A stretch of DNA of 64,000 nucleotides from Ilyonectria destructans (Eukaryota > Ascomycota > Sordariomycetes > Hypocreales > Nectriaceae): NCBI GenBank assembly GCA_020740775.1, contig JAHEWK010000007.1, forward strand, positions 2,542,001 through 2,606,000. Reading direction: 5' to 3'. The position numbers and the translations under genes were made by a program. Shown piece after piece: positions 23,331 through 35,206 of the stretch. Under the pieces are notes generated by a model. That model searched no databases, was not told where the DNA came from, and saw nothing but the letters and a program-made list of their open reading frames with translations. The number at the start of each line of letters is the position of its first letter. The first letter of the stretch is position 1.

Positions 23331-26009
23331 CCTGTGGTAGCAGAAGGAGAGCAAGGAGAGAGGTCAGTTATCTAGTTTACGGTCCGGATGCAACGCGTTT
23401 CGTGAAGATTTCTTCTTAATCTGGGCATTCATGAGCCTATCCTGGTGCTTTATTTTAATCTGATTTTCGAGTTAGAGAACTTACGATATTTACCGAGGCC
23501 AATATTGCAGTATCAAAAACTATTGTGTACCTTCTGGGGCCAGTCAACCAAGTGAACATGTTCCATATGCTCGCGTCACTTTCGACGCACTCCTCGGAAA
23601 AGGATTTGTGTTAACATTTTCACGGTGTTTAACAAGGGTCAGTCAGGGTGACGTTTCCTTCGATGGCGAGACCTCAACTGTGAGCGATGCGTGCGTTTAA
23701 CGCATGTCCTTCTTTTATCCCCACTGTTCACACCGATTCTGACGTGTTGATAAATTCATGGATCGTACAGCGAGTTTCTTTATTCGTCCAACAACTTTCG
23801 ACTGCAGTATATAAGCCCCCAGTGCACCTCTGGTAGACAATATCCATAGGCGTATTATTTACTATGTTGGTCACTGATATTGAACTACAGAACCGCGACG
23901 TGAGAGGACTATGCGTAAGTATTAAGCTTGCCCCCATGGAATAAGGTTGCTTTGAATAGAGGAAAAAGTGCGACAAGAGCAGTCAAGTCCTTTATTGACA
24001 TGACAGTCCCGGGGACACAAGAATTGGCAAGCTCGGGTATGGAACGCACGTCGCTTGGCTGTCGCTTAAGAATGTGCTAAGTGCAACCTTGTACATCGCC
24101 AAGATATCGCGTGATAAACATTTTGGTGATAAGGGAACGATTGCAAAGGTGCAGCTAAAGAAGGGTGTTGATTCAATGATAGCCGACATGCAATGCACAA
24201 CAAACTATCCGTTTACTAACTCAGCGTAGGCTATTGACTGGGCTTTGGAGAATCAGGTTGATATATCAACATTTCAGGCGGATCGCAGTCGGGCAACGAT
24301 AGTGCCAACAAGGCAATCGGCAGGTCGTTAAAAAAAAGCCGCATCCAACAATTCTCTTTGCTGCTGCGCCTAACTTAGGACTTAAAGGCAGACGGGCATA
24401 CCCAGCTACTCACCCCGGTGTTGTTGCCGTCCACTCGATTGATATGGGAATGATAACGGAGTGTTAAACCCGCCGGGAGAAGAAAGCCCAGATAGTTTGG
24501 CAGTCTGGGAGTTCGCATACCGATGCTCTGGGATGGGAATGCGGTGGCCAAGTCTGGGAGCTTGGTGCCGTCCCGATTTTGGCCGGGTTTGCGGCCAACT
24601 ATAGTGACTCGATTGGATCCCAAGGAAGGGCATGCCAGTCACCGACCAGTATCTATCAACCATAAATATGCGCTATATGTTCGAGAAACAGGCCACAAAG
24701 AGCAGCGAACTTCTTTTAGTCGCGCCGTGGAACCTGTGGATTGAGCGCCTCTCCGACATGGACGCCGCCCTCGCTGTGCCGCGCGTTAAAGCACACCCTT
24801 CCAACGGATTCGATCACGGAGCTACCCATAAATGGTCTCTGCCGAATGTGTCGACCACTTCTTCAGCAATATGCGCCGCACAGCAGCTTCATTAGGCTAT
24901 TATTACTAGAGCCCCATTCAGGCTGACCTGCTTGCGCCTCCGGATCAGTCCACTATCGGATGCCTCGTCCGAGACCACATGAGCGCCAATAATGGGGTAA
25001 TTCGGGGGCCAGCTGAAAACATGTATGCATCTGAGCGGGGCCTCTGGATAAAAGGCGCAAACCTGTTGTCGATGTGATAGGCTAGTAACGTGCCTGACAG
25101 CCTCACTTTTCGTGACAGCATCTGCCGAGCCTCGTCGACTTGTCCATGGCGCCAAATCATCCTCAGTTAGTCCCTGAATTCACAATATCCACACCGCTTC
25201 TTAGCCAAATTGCTATCTTCGAATAATGACACCTCAGCAGGGGAAGTACAGCGTATTAAATGCGTTCACGTACGTAGATATTCGTGAGGGTGGCGCTGGG
25301 ACTACTTTAGTAATCATAATACCGTGTGGTAGAATGGCTCTTTGGGTAAAATACATTTTACATGTACTTCTATCTCACTTCCATACATCTCGTCGTTGTT
25401 CATCACTTATTGGAAGTCATAGTCCAGCAAAACAATGGAGAATCGAGGATGCGGGACTGAGTCGTATGCCTATTTCTTGCTGGCTTCGGAAACGGAATTG
25501 TTCAGCCTCCTGCTGCTGAGCGATCCATACAACCTGACGACCTCGACCTGTATCAGGCGTAGTATGCCCTCAATTGCTTAATCTGGCCTGATCCTACCGT
25601 CAGTGGAAACCGAGGACAGCCACTCCTCTCTTGGATCCACACCACCGATGACAATACTGCAAGCCACCGTATTGGGCAGCTTTGCATCACTCACCGAGGA
25701 GCCTGCATAATACCCCGCAGATAAGTCCTAGCCCCTGACACTCTGCATTAAATGACACGCGGTTACCTAGAACCTGCAAATGACCTAGGGCGCCTTGATG
25801 AGGCTGAAATGCTTGTTCCGGAAAAGTCCGCAATTTTCAAACTGGGTTTGATTTTGGGGATGGAAATTGAGTGATCCTGCAGGTCTTCTACATGGTGACA
25901 ATGCCCCTTTTGTAGAGCCTCAAGAAAACAGCCCTACACGACTCCTTTATAACCCACACTTCAAACCCTGTGGTTGTCCTTCTAAATCATCCACCACAAC
26001 ATTAGCATC
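23331..26009. other. Intergenic, possible TPR scraps
   Basis: No intact gene. Two short segments look like TPR pieces: GQVDEARQML on the minus strand near 25,110-25,145 and LGRLDEAEML on the plus strand near 25,790-25,825. With neither flanked by NB-ARC sequence, these are weak hints of dead NLR copies. Confidence 0.35.
25946..25952 (+). promoter_or_regulatory. Possible TATA element of the HET gene at 26,010
   Basis: TTTATAA lies about 60 bp before the ATG of the HET gene. Confidence 0.35.
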
Positions 26010-27695
26010 ATGGCTCAGATACCTGCGTTTGGTCTCCAGAATGTTGCAGGCGATGTCTGGCCCCAGAGATTGCTTCGCATCAAGGACATGACCTCGTATG
26101 AACTCCGCCTCGATGGAAAGGACGCCTACTACAGAAAGAAAGACAAGAATCCGAAATACGCCATCGTATCCTACACTTGGGGACGCTTCCGGGCCGATGG
26201 AGAATGGAAGTCCCCCATAAACCCGAAAGCCGAGGCCATATCTGTCAAAAACATCAAATGGAAGATTCCTGCAATTGACCCGGAACTGGGATTTAGCCGT
26301 GACAAGTTTAAACGGACCCTGCAAGCTGTGGCCGGGAGCTACGACTACGTGTGGGTAGATGTTGCCTGTATCAACCAAGACAACGACCCATATAACCAGA
26401 TTGGCTGTCAAGCCTCCATTTTCAACAGAGCGTCGGCGTCGTTCATCTGGCTCCATCAGCAAGGATTGAAAAATGGGATGGCACTGGACGTGCTCGTGAA
26501 AGCACTCGTCGACTCGATACAAACCGACAATGTCGACTACAGTCAGATGTCCCACGCCGAAAAGAATGCGTCGGTGAGCCAAAGGCACGAGTTGGAGGCT
26601 CGTGTCTGCAGCCTACTACATGATCCATGGTTCTCTTCACTTTGGACTCTGCAAGAAGCATTTCTTCGCAAAGACGCAGTAATCCTCACCAGAGCTGGCA
26701 ACACCACTCGAGTGGAATTCAATGGAAAGCAGGTCGACCTTACACTTCAAGTCTTGCTCGATATGTGCCATTCCTACCTCAGCCTCGAGGTTCCCAACGC
26801 GAACATCGCCCAACCGATGAAAACTGCTGGACTCGACCTGCTCATCGCGCGCAACCCTCTCGTTCTTCTTCGCGCGGCACGTCATCGGAAGGCACAGTTG
26901 TTGCAAGATCGACTCGTTGGCATCCAGCAAATTTTTGGCGTGGACGTCGGGAAGCCTAACGGAACTCTCAAGGACATGGAAAGGATTCTTTCTCTGGAGA
27001 TCAATAAGCGGTGCCCGGCACTTGCTCAGGCGTTTGTTCATCCCTATGAAGGATCTGATGGCTCTCCAAGTTGGCAAGCCAAGCTTGGCACATTTGTGGA
27101 CCCAAAGGTTTATTCTCGTGGTAGAACAGCTGGCATCGAGGATACCATGATCGTGCCCCCAGACTTTCTCTACGCAGTAGAGATTGATGTCGGGTACCAA
27201 TCGCGGATGTCTGTCGACCGAAACAATTTAAGCTGGGAGGGATCCAGTTTTCCTCTGGAGGGTCTTTGGTCCATGTGGAGACAATACGAACCACATCGCA
27301 TCCCTCCTGGCCTAGAGGAAGGGGAGTCGGTGGGACCAAATGGCTCCCCGGGTAGAGAGAACAAGCGGTTTGAAAATTCGTTCGACTGCTCAATTTATCT
27401 CGACTCTCTGAGGTGGCTTTCAGATAGGCCAGCTGTCAACATGCTGCCGGGAAATTTCATACAGTACGCCTGGCCAGTGTCCACCGTCTACGATCTGTGT
27501 AGAAAACGACCAAATCAAGTCACGGTGCTTGTGCTCGGAAAAATACAGACTGTTCTACAAAACAAGAAGGTTGAGGCTTGGATCGGCTTGCTCGTTAAGC
27601 AGCACCCGCAGTCCGACGTTCGACAGAGGATTGGATTCTGTACCTGGAAACAACAAATGACTTATGCAAGTCCTGATCGCTGTGGTCTTGCTTGA
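26010..27695 (+). CDS. HET-domain protein, TWGR subfamily (paralog A)
   Basis: Single-exon gene of 561 residues. HET (heterokaryon incompatibility) motifs appear in order: KYAIVSYTWGRF at residues 49-60, YVWVDVACINQD at about 111-122, and DPWFSSLWTLQEAF at about 207-220. HET domains trigger regulated cell death in fungal nonself recognition. The TWGR[WF] form in place of the usual YCWG, and the preceding LLRIKDMTSYEL, are shared with the gene at 35.2 kb, so the two are paralogs. The C-terminal 300 residues match no domain I know. It converges on a third subfamily member at 28.0 kb, with 270 bp between them. The frame is intact. Confidence 0.9.
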   Translation: MAQIPAFGLQNVAGDVWPQRLLRIKDMTSYELRLDGKDAYYRKKDKNPKYAIVSYTWGRFRADGEWKSPINPKAEAISVKNIKWKIPAIDPELGFSRDKFKRTLQAVAGSYDYVWVDVACINQDNDPYNQIGCQASIFNRASASFIWLHQQGLKNGMALDVLVKALVDSIQTDNVDYSQMSHAEKNASVSQRHELEARVCSLLHDPWFSSLWTLQEAFLRKDAVILTRAGNTTRVEFNGKQVDLTLQVLLDMCHSYLSLEVPNANIAQPMKTAGLDLLIARNPLVLLRAARHRKAQLLQDRLVGIQQIFGVDVGKPNGTLKDMERILSLEINKRCPALAQAFVHPYEGSDGSPSWQAKLGTFVDPKVYSRGRTAGIEDTMIVPPDFLYAVEIDVGYQSRMSVDRNNLSWEGSSFPLEGLWSMWRQYEPHRIPPGLEEGESVGPNGSPGRENKRFENSFDCSIYLDSLRWLSDRPAVNMLPGNFIQYAWPVSTVYDLCRKRPNQVTVLVLGKIQTVLQNKKVEAWIGLLVKQHPQSDVRQRIGFCTWKQQMTYASPDRCGLA

Positions 27696-27966
27696 GGATT
27701 CCTGGACCAGTGTGTCCGGGTGAACTGGAGGTGTAAAGTTAGAATACTGAACTTGTTATATTTTATCAGAAGTAGTGTATGCAAATTTACTCAGTTATAT
27801 GTTTGATTAATGAATATTTTAAAAGGGTATAAGCTCCCTATGTGTCGACTTCAGAGGTCAATTGCTATTGCGAGGTGGAGGGTTAGATTAGAGTGTGCAT
27901 CAGACTGAGGACACCTCCCCTAGCGTTATTCGGGTAAGAAATATAATGGATATTGTAGCAAAGAAA

Positions 27967-30105
27967 CTATAATACTAGCCAATTTAACTTCTCGGCGTCC
28001 GGTGCTTTGCACTGTGGGCAAGGATCCTGAAAATATGTACCAACCTTGATCATGACTCCCGGCTCAATTTGTTTTAATAATACTCCCATTGATCCCAAAG
28101 GTGATGTGAATAAGCAGACTGCATAGTTCGCAAATTTTGTGTCAAATGATTTCATCCATTCATGCAGATTGACATGTTGTACGCCAACCTGTCTTCCCGT
28201 CACTTCCCCCACGACCGGAGCCATGATAGTTGAACGCATTGCCTCGTCATACTGTCGCTCGCTGGAGGATACGACGGCCGCGTCTGAAATGCGAACGCAC
28301 CCTGCAGTACCTTCGATAGTCCAGCTGTGAACAGAATCATGGACCTTCCACTCGTGATCCCATATGATCTCTTGATAGTGCTTGGGCAGTCCCAGACCAA
28401 AGGGCAATAAAGAGCCCATTGGTTTGGCCTCTTTCGGGTTTGTTCCGGGATGTGTCAATGCTTCGGCAAAATATGACTGCACCGAGTCGGAGAAGAAAAA
28501 CGTGGCAGGTCCGACATTCTTCTGCACCTCTTGAACAAATTTCAAGGGATAAAGACTGAGGACAAGATTCTTCTCACGTTCTTGATCATCCGTCGCACTT
28601 GTGAACCATTCCGTGGCATCAAGAACGGCCATAATCGCCTCTGCACGTCGTCCAAGACAGTGGCGATGACTGCCCAATCCGAGGATGCTGCAGCGTGTCA
28701 TGGATGCCAGCTGTGACAACCCCGTGTAGGTCAGAAGAGACTTGAGTTGAATAACAGCGGTAGGCGGAGGGGTGTCATTGTTCGCTTTTCTGCTGGCGTA
28801 CTCAAGAGCCACTATCTCATCAAAAGCAATCGCACAGTCGTTCAGAGCCACAAATTCCCAGTTTTTGTTCGCAATGAGCATATCAGGTCGAAGACATATC
28901 TCTTGAAGAGTCCAGAGAGATGTAAACCAGGGGTGAAACGTATCCGTGCGCATTTTAGAATCCGTAGCTTGCCTCGGTTTGATGAGCTCCATAGAATTCA
29001 TCAGCTTTCTGTTTTGTTCCACTTGTTTCGCCATGACATCTGACATTTCTGTGTACAGGTGATTGTCCTGAATAAATTGGACAGAGAGCCACTCCACTGC
29101 GAACTGGAGTGTGGTCCACGGCCCGATATCATTCAACCACATTATCGCAATAGAAGCTTCTCTGAAAATGGTCGCCTGCCGCGATATCTCGATTTTCGCA
29201 AGTGTTGATCCATCTTGCGGGATGCAAAGTAAATCTATCCATATAAAGCGATGTGGTAGGGGAATCTGATCCAGGATGGCGGGCAGCCTCCCTACCTCAA
29301 ATATCGAATTGGGAGGGATTGACCATGGAGTTCCGCGTAGATGGACGGGTTCATCTTTTGTCTTCCATCTCCCCCAAGTATGGCTGATTGTGATGTACTT
29401 TGGGCTATCTGCCAGTTCAGAGACAGCGATGGTTTGCTTGAGCGTTCTGTCCCAAAGATAATACGGCATATCGTTTCCGGTTGGCTTCTCTTGTATCCAC
29501 GGGCACGGTTGAATAGATGCACCTGCAACATCACTATTCCTCGTCCATGATGGGGTTCCGATTGTCTGGGATACCGGAAACCTTTGCGTGTCCATGATAA
29601 GATCTGGGAGGGATCGACGCGCAAGCCTCGCACATGACATGTATAACGCTGCCTCTCGCCTAGTTCCGTGAAGCATGGAAAGAAATGCGCCAGTCTTGCC
29701 GAGATCTGTGTGACAATAGAACTCCCAGATAAACAAATTGAACATGGCCTTGTGGAAGTCAGAGCCGGAGCTAAGTCTCGGTAATTCCAGGGGAAACTCA
29801 GAATCTCCGTCGTCTTCAGCTCCCTGGTTTTCATCTTCAGCCTCTTGGCTAAAGTGTTCGGACACGATTGAAAGTAGTTCGTGGTCATCAGGGACACCGT
29901 TCCACAGCTCTAAGAGGATTCTGTGAGAATTGAATTGAGCAAGGGAAAGGCTTGATGCAAAGTCTTCTGCTCGTGGACCTTGGATAACTTCAAGCCAGCG
30001 CTGCCAGCTCAGAGAAGCGCGGGTATTTAGGGTAACCCTGCCCAGTGTGCCAAAGAGGGTCTCAAGCTCTTGACTGAGGGAACCCCGAAAGTGGTTGTGT
30101 TCCAT
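27967..30105 (-). CDS. HET-domain protein, TWGR subfamily with long N-terminal extension (paralog B)
   Basis: Single-exon gene of 712 residues, intact. The HET motifs sit later than in its neighbours: KYITISHTWGRW at about 236-247, RFIWIDLLCIPQDG at about 280-293, and HPWFTSLWTLQEICL about 100 residues further on. The first about 210 residues form an extension without a recognisable domain, containing an acidic stretch near residues 88-105 (EAEDENQGAEDDGDSE). LRGTPWSIPP corresponds to VRGVPWQVPK of paralog C, which ties all three into one subfamily. The HET domain implies a cell-death or allorecognition role. Nothing suggests a signal peptide or membrane helix. Confidence 0.88.
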   Translation of the reverse strand: MEHNHFRGSLSQELETLFGTLGRVTLNTRASLSWQRWLEVIQGPRAEDFASSLSLAQFNSHRILLELWNGVPDDHELLSIVSEHFSQEAEDENQGAEDDGDSEFPLELPRLSSGSDFHKAMFNLFIWEFYCHTDLGKTGAFLSMLHGTRREAALYMSCARLARRSLPDLIMDTQRFPVSQTIGTPSWTRNSDVAGASIQPCPWIQEKPTGNDMPYYLWDRTLKQTIAVSELADSPKYITISHTWGRWKTKDEPVHLRGTPWSIPPNSIFEVGRLPAILDQIPLPHRFIWIDLLCIPQDGSTLAKIEISRQATIFREASIAIMWLNDIGPWTTLQFAVEWLSVQFIQDNHLYTEMSDVMAKQVEQNRKLMNSMELIKPRQATDSKMRTDTFHPWFTSLWTLQEICLRPDMLIANKNWEFVALNDCAIAFDEIVALEYASRKANNDTPPPTAVIQLKSLLTYTGLSQLASMTRCSILGLGSHRHCLGRRAEAIMAVLDATEWFTSATDDQEREKNLVLSLYPLKFVQEVQKNVGPATFFFSDSVQSYFAEALTHPGTNPKEAKPMGSLLPFGLGLPKHYQEIIWDHEWKVHDSVHSWTIEGTAGCVRISDAAVVSSSERQYDEAMRSTIMAPVVGEVTGRQVGVQHVNLHEWMKSFDTKFANYAVCLFTSPLGSMGVLLKQIEPGVMIKVGTYFQDPCPQCKAPDAEKLNWLVL

Positions 30106-30552
30106 AGCGCTGTGATACGATGGCTGTGACTCAGTCGGTAAGCGTCATAGATGCGAGGAAATTCCGGCACGTAGGTGAGCTTGGCGAAGAATTGCTACTA
30201 CCTGCTTTTGAGACTGTGAAGTCCTCCAGACACGGGTGATGGTCACAATGCGGGGTTATTCTTTTGCATTGGCGTGTATAGATTGCTCTTCATTGGTTAT
30301 AGGGCTGAAAGCCTCGTTGTGGCTGACTCAGCTCGATAGAATCGCCAATGTGCGAGATTGAGATAAGAGCAAATGCGGCGTGCTTTACGTGGTGGTGACG
30401 AAGCCGTGGGTTCATCGAGGCAACAGAAGCGAGGTTGGACGATTATGCACGAACTGCAACTCATGCGCTGATAAGCTGCAACATGGCGGGCTACCAGGAT
30501 TCTAGCGATCGCTATATATACGAATACGGACGAGAAGGGTAATTAAAAACGT
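30106..30552. other. Intergenic, no gene recognised
   Basis: Upstream region of the HET gene at 30,105; nothing recognised. Confidence 0.5.
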
Positions 30553-31870
30553 CTAGACCGTTGCACCCGTTGGTCTCAATAAGCTCTCTAGTCTAGGGAA
30601 CTCCCCTTTCTCTATGGCATCAATCCACCCGTCGATACCTTTCAAATTAAACCCGAAAGCACAGCGACCAATAGCCCCTAAAAAGTCGGTGCTTAACATG
30701 GCATCGGCAACATGTGCATCCCACGTTGGCCATAGAAGACGCATACGATCCGCGTACGCCTTTCTCAGAAGGGTCTGCTCGTATTCCATCAAGTGTATCC
30801 AGTAGAGTTCATTCTTTCCTTCGCTGTCCTGGTCATCGTCATCGTCTCGTTCTTCAGCCTCCTCCAGGGTCTCATCCATGTAGTTATCTCGAACCGGTTC
30901 TTCTTGTCGCACCGGCCCCATTAAAAACTTGGGCATCTGGGTGGCTGCCCAATGCGGCATTGTTGAGACGCAATCGACCAGAGCTGTGATTTGGCCTTTG
31001 TCATCTACCAAGATGTTTGATAGCGAGAGATCGTCGTGCCATAATACCGTTTGCTGGGGGTGGGTTGAGAATGGAAGGGAATAATTTGGGTAGTAAAGCA
31101 GAAAGCCTCTCAGCTGTTCGTAGTGTGCGTTCCGCATACTCTCTGTCTTCCTCATCTTCTGCACGTTGTATGTCATCCTTCTGCTCTTGGATGATGATGC
31201 GAAGATAAGAATCTAGCCAGTCATGGCTGGAGCGGAAGGGCCCCCGGGGAATGTCATAGTCGAAGTGTTGGCCCCAAAAGAAGGTCTGGGAAACAATCCG
31301 ACCTGGTACTGGATCTGGTTCGGTCTGGCTGGAATCTTGTTTGGGCATCTCGTTCAGGGTTCCAATACCGCGGAAACCTGCTTCTCCACAGTCGAGGCGG
31401 AAAAGTTGAGCTTGATATTCTGCCATCTGCTCCACCAAGGCCTTTTTGGTCGCCATAGACATCTTGCGCCACTTGGAATGAGCCGAAGACCCAGGCATGA
31501 GTTGCATCAGGATCCATTCAAACCCAATTTCGTTGTCGCTTGAATCGTCAAAGGCGATGACCTCGGGTACTGGAACTTTCGTGCAGCGGCTGATCCAGCG
31601 CAAGGTCGCCACCTCGCCCGATGTCTTGTGGTGAGGATCGACTGGGAGAGAGACTCGCATCACATATTTTTGTCGACTGTGGTTCTCGTTCTCGACAAGG
31701 TATAGTTTGTTGAAGGCGCCGGCGGCGAGAAAGGATACGGCGCAGTCGTCTGGAGCATGTATCTCCAACTTTTGCAGGCAGACTATCCTGATGGCTTCAA
31801 CACTGGGTTCGGTTTCCCAACGAGGCTCAAGATCAAGGCCACCGTCGTCCAGAGAAGTCCGCGTCGGCAT
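30553..31870 (-). pseudogene. APH-type phosphotransferase (aminoglycoside/choline kinase-like), frameshifted
   Basis: The N-terminal part (ATG at 31870) has the kinase-like N-lobe: VSFLAAGAFNKLYLVE, then KYVMRVSLPVD and FEWILMQLMPGS. The C-lobe with the catalytic VLWHDDLSLSNILVDD lies in the next frame. The switch is at a run of five G (31056-31060, five C on the coding strand); one base fewer restores a continuous frame to the stop at 30553 and about 438 residues, normal for fungal APH proteins. Close after the catalytic loop, LVDCVST lacks the two residues (WE) usually found before CVS, so there may be a second lesion. Either a young pseudogene or a one-base sequence error. APH-family proteins phosphorylate small molecules or are inactive kinase folds. 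Confidence 0.75.
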
Positions 31871-31933
31871 GATTTGGCCATTGTGATGGCCCAAATGGCC
31901 TGTCGCCAGTTGATGTGAGTTGAAAGTGAGCAA

Positions 31934-33150
31934 TTGCGAGGGAAAGTTTTGGACCTGTCAGCGTGGGCGGGCTAGCCGACATTCACCCAGGGTGAATCAC
32001 CCTTGTTGAATATATCCACTAATTTCATAGCCCGAATATACAGTGATGAAGTGTTGGTAAAATAGCCCACCCATACCACTACTCATGAACATGTGTACTC
32101 TAATATTCCCTTATCTAGAGACTCTTGTCTATCTACTCCAACTCCCCCATTCCTAGGACAGAGTGATCGTCAGCTATTGACACAATTCAGATACAAGAGG
32201 ATTGCGGTTGATAGCACGAGAAGGTCATCTACATAAAGGGCTATGTCTCCTGACGATCATGTTTTATTGGTATCTAATAGTGTTGTAAACAAGGCGCAGG
32301 CGTTTTTTGTCAATGTATGAAAACCGGCTTCTCTAGCATCTAGCCGGCGCACGTCATTTAGCCTCCAACACAGTACCTGATAACGTGCTTTGCAAACAGG
32401 AAATGGTGCTGACTGCTGAGCTATTGATAAGGCATCCCGCTCATTATAGCGCTATAGTCTGGATCTTTTCATCCTATATGAGATATTATTGGAGTTGTGG
32501 ATAGACGCTGCCCATCAGTGTCTGGGCTAAGTATTTGCCATCCGATAAAGGTCCGGGTGTTCCATCGTGATTAAATAACTCAGAAGACCCCACTTATTGC
32601 TACGGTACAGGCATGATAACTTACATGATCAATTGGTTTTGATGGACTCCCGAATTCCCTCGTCGAGTTGCACTGCCCTTGTGGAGTAGTAGATGCGAAG
32701 TATTAGACCGACGCTGGCCTGGATAGAGTGGCTGTGCGCCTGTAGCCTACAGCGAGATACCAGAGGACTGCGCCCGTCCTATCTCGCAAGGCCTAGTGAA
32801 GATGGTGGCTCGATAAGCGCGACAATGGTCTGCCGGGGATTGAAAAATGTCACCACACCCAGAGTGATCTACAGCACCTACATTCCGATGTGGCAAATCA
32901 TCTGCTGGCTCATGAAGACATCCGGCGCAGATGTTCCGGGCACATGGGCCATATTTGCCCCTCTTCCATCTTCCCGTCTGCCTTAAAAGTCCTGCATGCC
33001 GTCGCAGACATGCCGCCGTAGCTCTGAAAGCTGCATAAGGCACTCCACGACGCTGCATCGGAGCCTGATACGGCAACTGGTTCGCACATTTCTGCTCCAA
33101 TCGTCCCAATTTTCCCTCTATAACTCACCGCATCGGCTGCACTACTCACC
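31934..33150. other. Intergenic, no gene recognised
   Basis: About 1.2 kb with short frames only; AT-richer to the left. A TCTATAA near 33,117 could serve the next gene. Confidence 0.45.
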
Positions 33151-34578
33151 ATGTGGCCGCTGAAATGGCTCTACCCCACGGCTCCTAGCCTTCAGTCCCA
33201 TCTTCAGTCCCATATCCAATCCCCAGCCAGAGACAGAATGTCGGAAAGCAGTCTCGTCGCCGCCTTTGGCGCAGTTATCGGCTACATCGGTGCCGAAGCC
33301 GCTACAGTCCTCTCCATCGAGCGTCTGCTGTGGCCGCAGCGATTCTACTCCAACCTCACGCCTGCGTCGGTCCCGATCCTTGCCATATTCATGCCCATGG
33401 GCGGTCCGTTGCACAAGGCCGCCCTGAATGCCCTTGACACCATCTTCTTGCATGGGTTGTTCAACGGGCCTAACCAGGGCCACATGCTGGGCACTGCCTT
33501 CTTTCGCCATCTGAAGTGGACCTACACGATGCACGGAGACGGCGAGGAGTGCCCATCACATACCGATACGCCCCGTAATTGTCTCTGGACCCGCACACTG
33601 AGCTACATCCCGATCCCGGATCTCAACGAACGCTCGTCCAACGCAGTCCCCGGTGATAGCGCCGAGAAGGGCATCTCTCCGGCCCGACCGACCCCACCAC
33701 TCCGGGCCCGCGCCGTTGTCAGTCACCTCACCTTGTCGCGGCCGACGGCAAAGGATCTCGCATCGCAGGAGTTATCATTTGTCGGCGAGGGCACTGGTAT
33801 TCCTGGTCTCAGCGTCTTTCTCGCCATCTGCCTTACTGAGACGTCGGCTGTGATTACTGCTTTGGGCATCTTTATCGCCTACCGCTCATTCTGGGGCGTG
33901 CTGTGGATTCTGCCTCTTATCTTGCGACTCCTAAGCACCATCTTTGCCCTGCATCGCGAGTCTCTTGTTTCTACCTCGTCATCCGCTATGGAAGACCCTC
34001 CGCGCGACTTTGAATTCCAACTGCCCCAGTCCGAGGGAAGCTTTATGGTCGTTACGGGCCCGCCTGCCCTTGTGCTCCAGTTCGTCCGACATTACGGCCA
34101 CCCGATCCGCAACCGATTTCGAGAAGTTTTTCAAATCTTCACCATCATTGCTCTCGCTTCAAATTTCCCTGTAGGACTTCTTTGCTCTTCGGTGTGGATG
34201 ACCCAGGAGCTACAGTATGTGTGGCTGTGCTATCAGCTCTATGTGGTCCTTGCGATGCACATCCTGCGTTACTCTACTCTGGGGCGTTCTACCACCACCG
34301 AAGCCCAGCTGGCGAAATGCTTGAGCTATAGAGGGCAACCACAAGCAACGGAAACTGGCTCCGTTAACGACGTTAATGAGCCGGCCGTCTTGTTTGGACA
34401 CAGGAGAGATGGAACGGGAACTATCAAGGCTAGTGTCGCCATTACCTACCATGATAGATACGGAGAGGGAAAGGTGGCAGTTGAGCAACTTCTGCGTCTC
34501 CGGAACGGGTCGCCAGACATGAAAATCGTCCAGAATGAGATGCTAAGAGGTGTTACAAAGTCTCGAAGCACTCTTTGA
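33151..34578 (+). CDS. Multi-pass membrane protein of unnamed family (paralog M1)
   Basis: Single-exon gene of 475 residues, clearly paralogous to the gene at 37.1-38.5 kb. Shared blocks: GYIGAEA, ERLLWPQRFY (10 of 10), GGPLHKAALNALD, GHMLGTAFF, RARAVVSHL, and HYGHPIRNRFRE. About four strong helices lie after residue 215: LSVFLAICLTETSAVITALG, FWGVLWILPLILRLLSTIFA, IIALASNFPVGLLCSSVW, and LCYQLYVVLAMHILRY, plus a weaker one near residue 40. The tail is soluble. The paralog's start matches the internal ATG at 33238 (MSESSLVAAFG), so that is an alternative start giving 446 residues. I recognise no Pfam family. It sits between HET genes of one subfamily, suggesting a functional link (inference). 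Confidence 0.85.
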   Translation: MWPLKWLYPTAPSLQSHLQSHIQSPARDRMSESSLVAAFGAVIGYIGAEAATVLSIERLLWPQRFYSNLTPASVPILAIFMPMGGPLHKAALNALDTIFLHGLFNGPNQGHMLGTAFFRHLKWTYTMHGDGEECPSHTDTPRNCLWTRTLSYIPIPDLNERSSNAVPGDSAEKGISPARPTPPLRARAVVSHLTLSRPTAKDLASQELSFVGEGTGIPGLSVFLAICLTETSAVITALGIFIAYRSFWGVLWILPLILRLLSTIFALHRESLVSTSSSAMEDPPRDFEFQLPQSEGSFMVVTGPPALVLQFVRHYGHPIRNRFREVFQIFTIIALASNFPVGLLCSSVWMTQELQYVWLCYQLYVVLAMHILRYSTLGRSTTTEAQLAKCLSYRGQPQATETGSVNDVNEPAVLFGHRRDGTGTIKASVAITYHDRYGEGKVAVEQLLRLRNGSPDMKIVQNEMLRGVTKSRSTL

Positions 34579-35206
34579 GTTTACAACTCAACAGCAGCAG
34601 TCGTCGTGGTTGCAACAACACGATTGTCAATTTTGAAGGGAATCCGTTCCCTACAGCGTGGTGTCCAATCCTACACAGACGAAACGACAAGGAGTGGTCG
34701 TTTGTTTTTCACCAACTGGACGAAACTACAAAAAGTAAACACCACGACTTGAAAGGAATATGAGGGGTGGGGGAAAATGAAAAGTACGATATGAATGGAG
34801 AAAGAAATTTGATCTACTGAAACTGAATCCACTTTTGAATGCGCACTTATCAAGTATCAAGATCACTGGTAGTGCAAAACGCAAGACATTTTCGATTTAA
34901 AATAGCGTAGAAGAGCCAGTCTCCGCTGTTCAACACGACTTTTGTATGATGGAAACCATGATCTATGTCGGCCGACATATTTGGATCTTCGATCCCTCCA
35001 TGGAGGAGGCCAGTCTTGTGCAAGACCAGTAATTTTTAATGAAGCTCGGCGCGCAGCAGGTAGAGACACTCGCGATCTTTGTTTCTCCCCTGAACTACAG
35101 CTGCCTTGACCTTAAGTCGCACATGATTGTCTGCCGTCTCTTTGCACATGCCAACATGGTATTGGTTTGCCTGAGTAGGGAAACCACTTTGCATTCGTTC
35201 CAGTCA
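34579..35206. other. Intergenic, no gene recognised
   Basis: Space between the 3' ends of two convergent genes; nothing recognised. Confidence 0.5.

Noticed and set aside
25100..25830. TPR-like scraps
   Set aside because: Two short pieces on opposite strands without NB-ARC sequence; could be chance, so not called as pseudogenes.
32693..33109. Overlapping frames of about 100 codons on both strands upstream of the membrane-protein gene
   Set aside because: No recognisable family, no good start context and mutual overlap.
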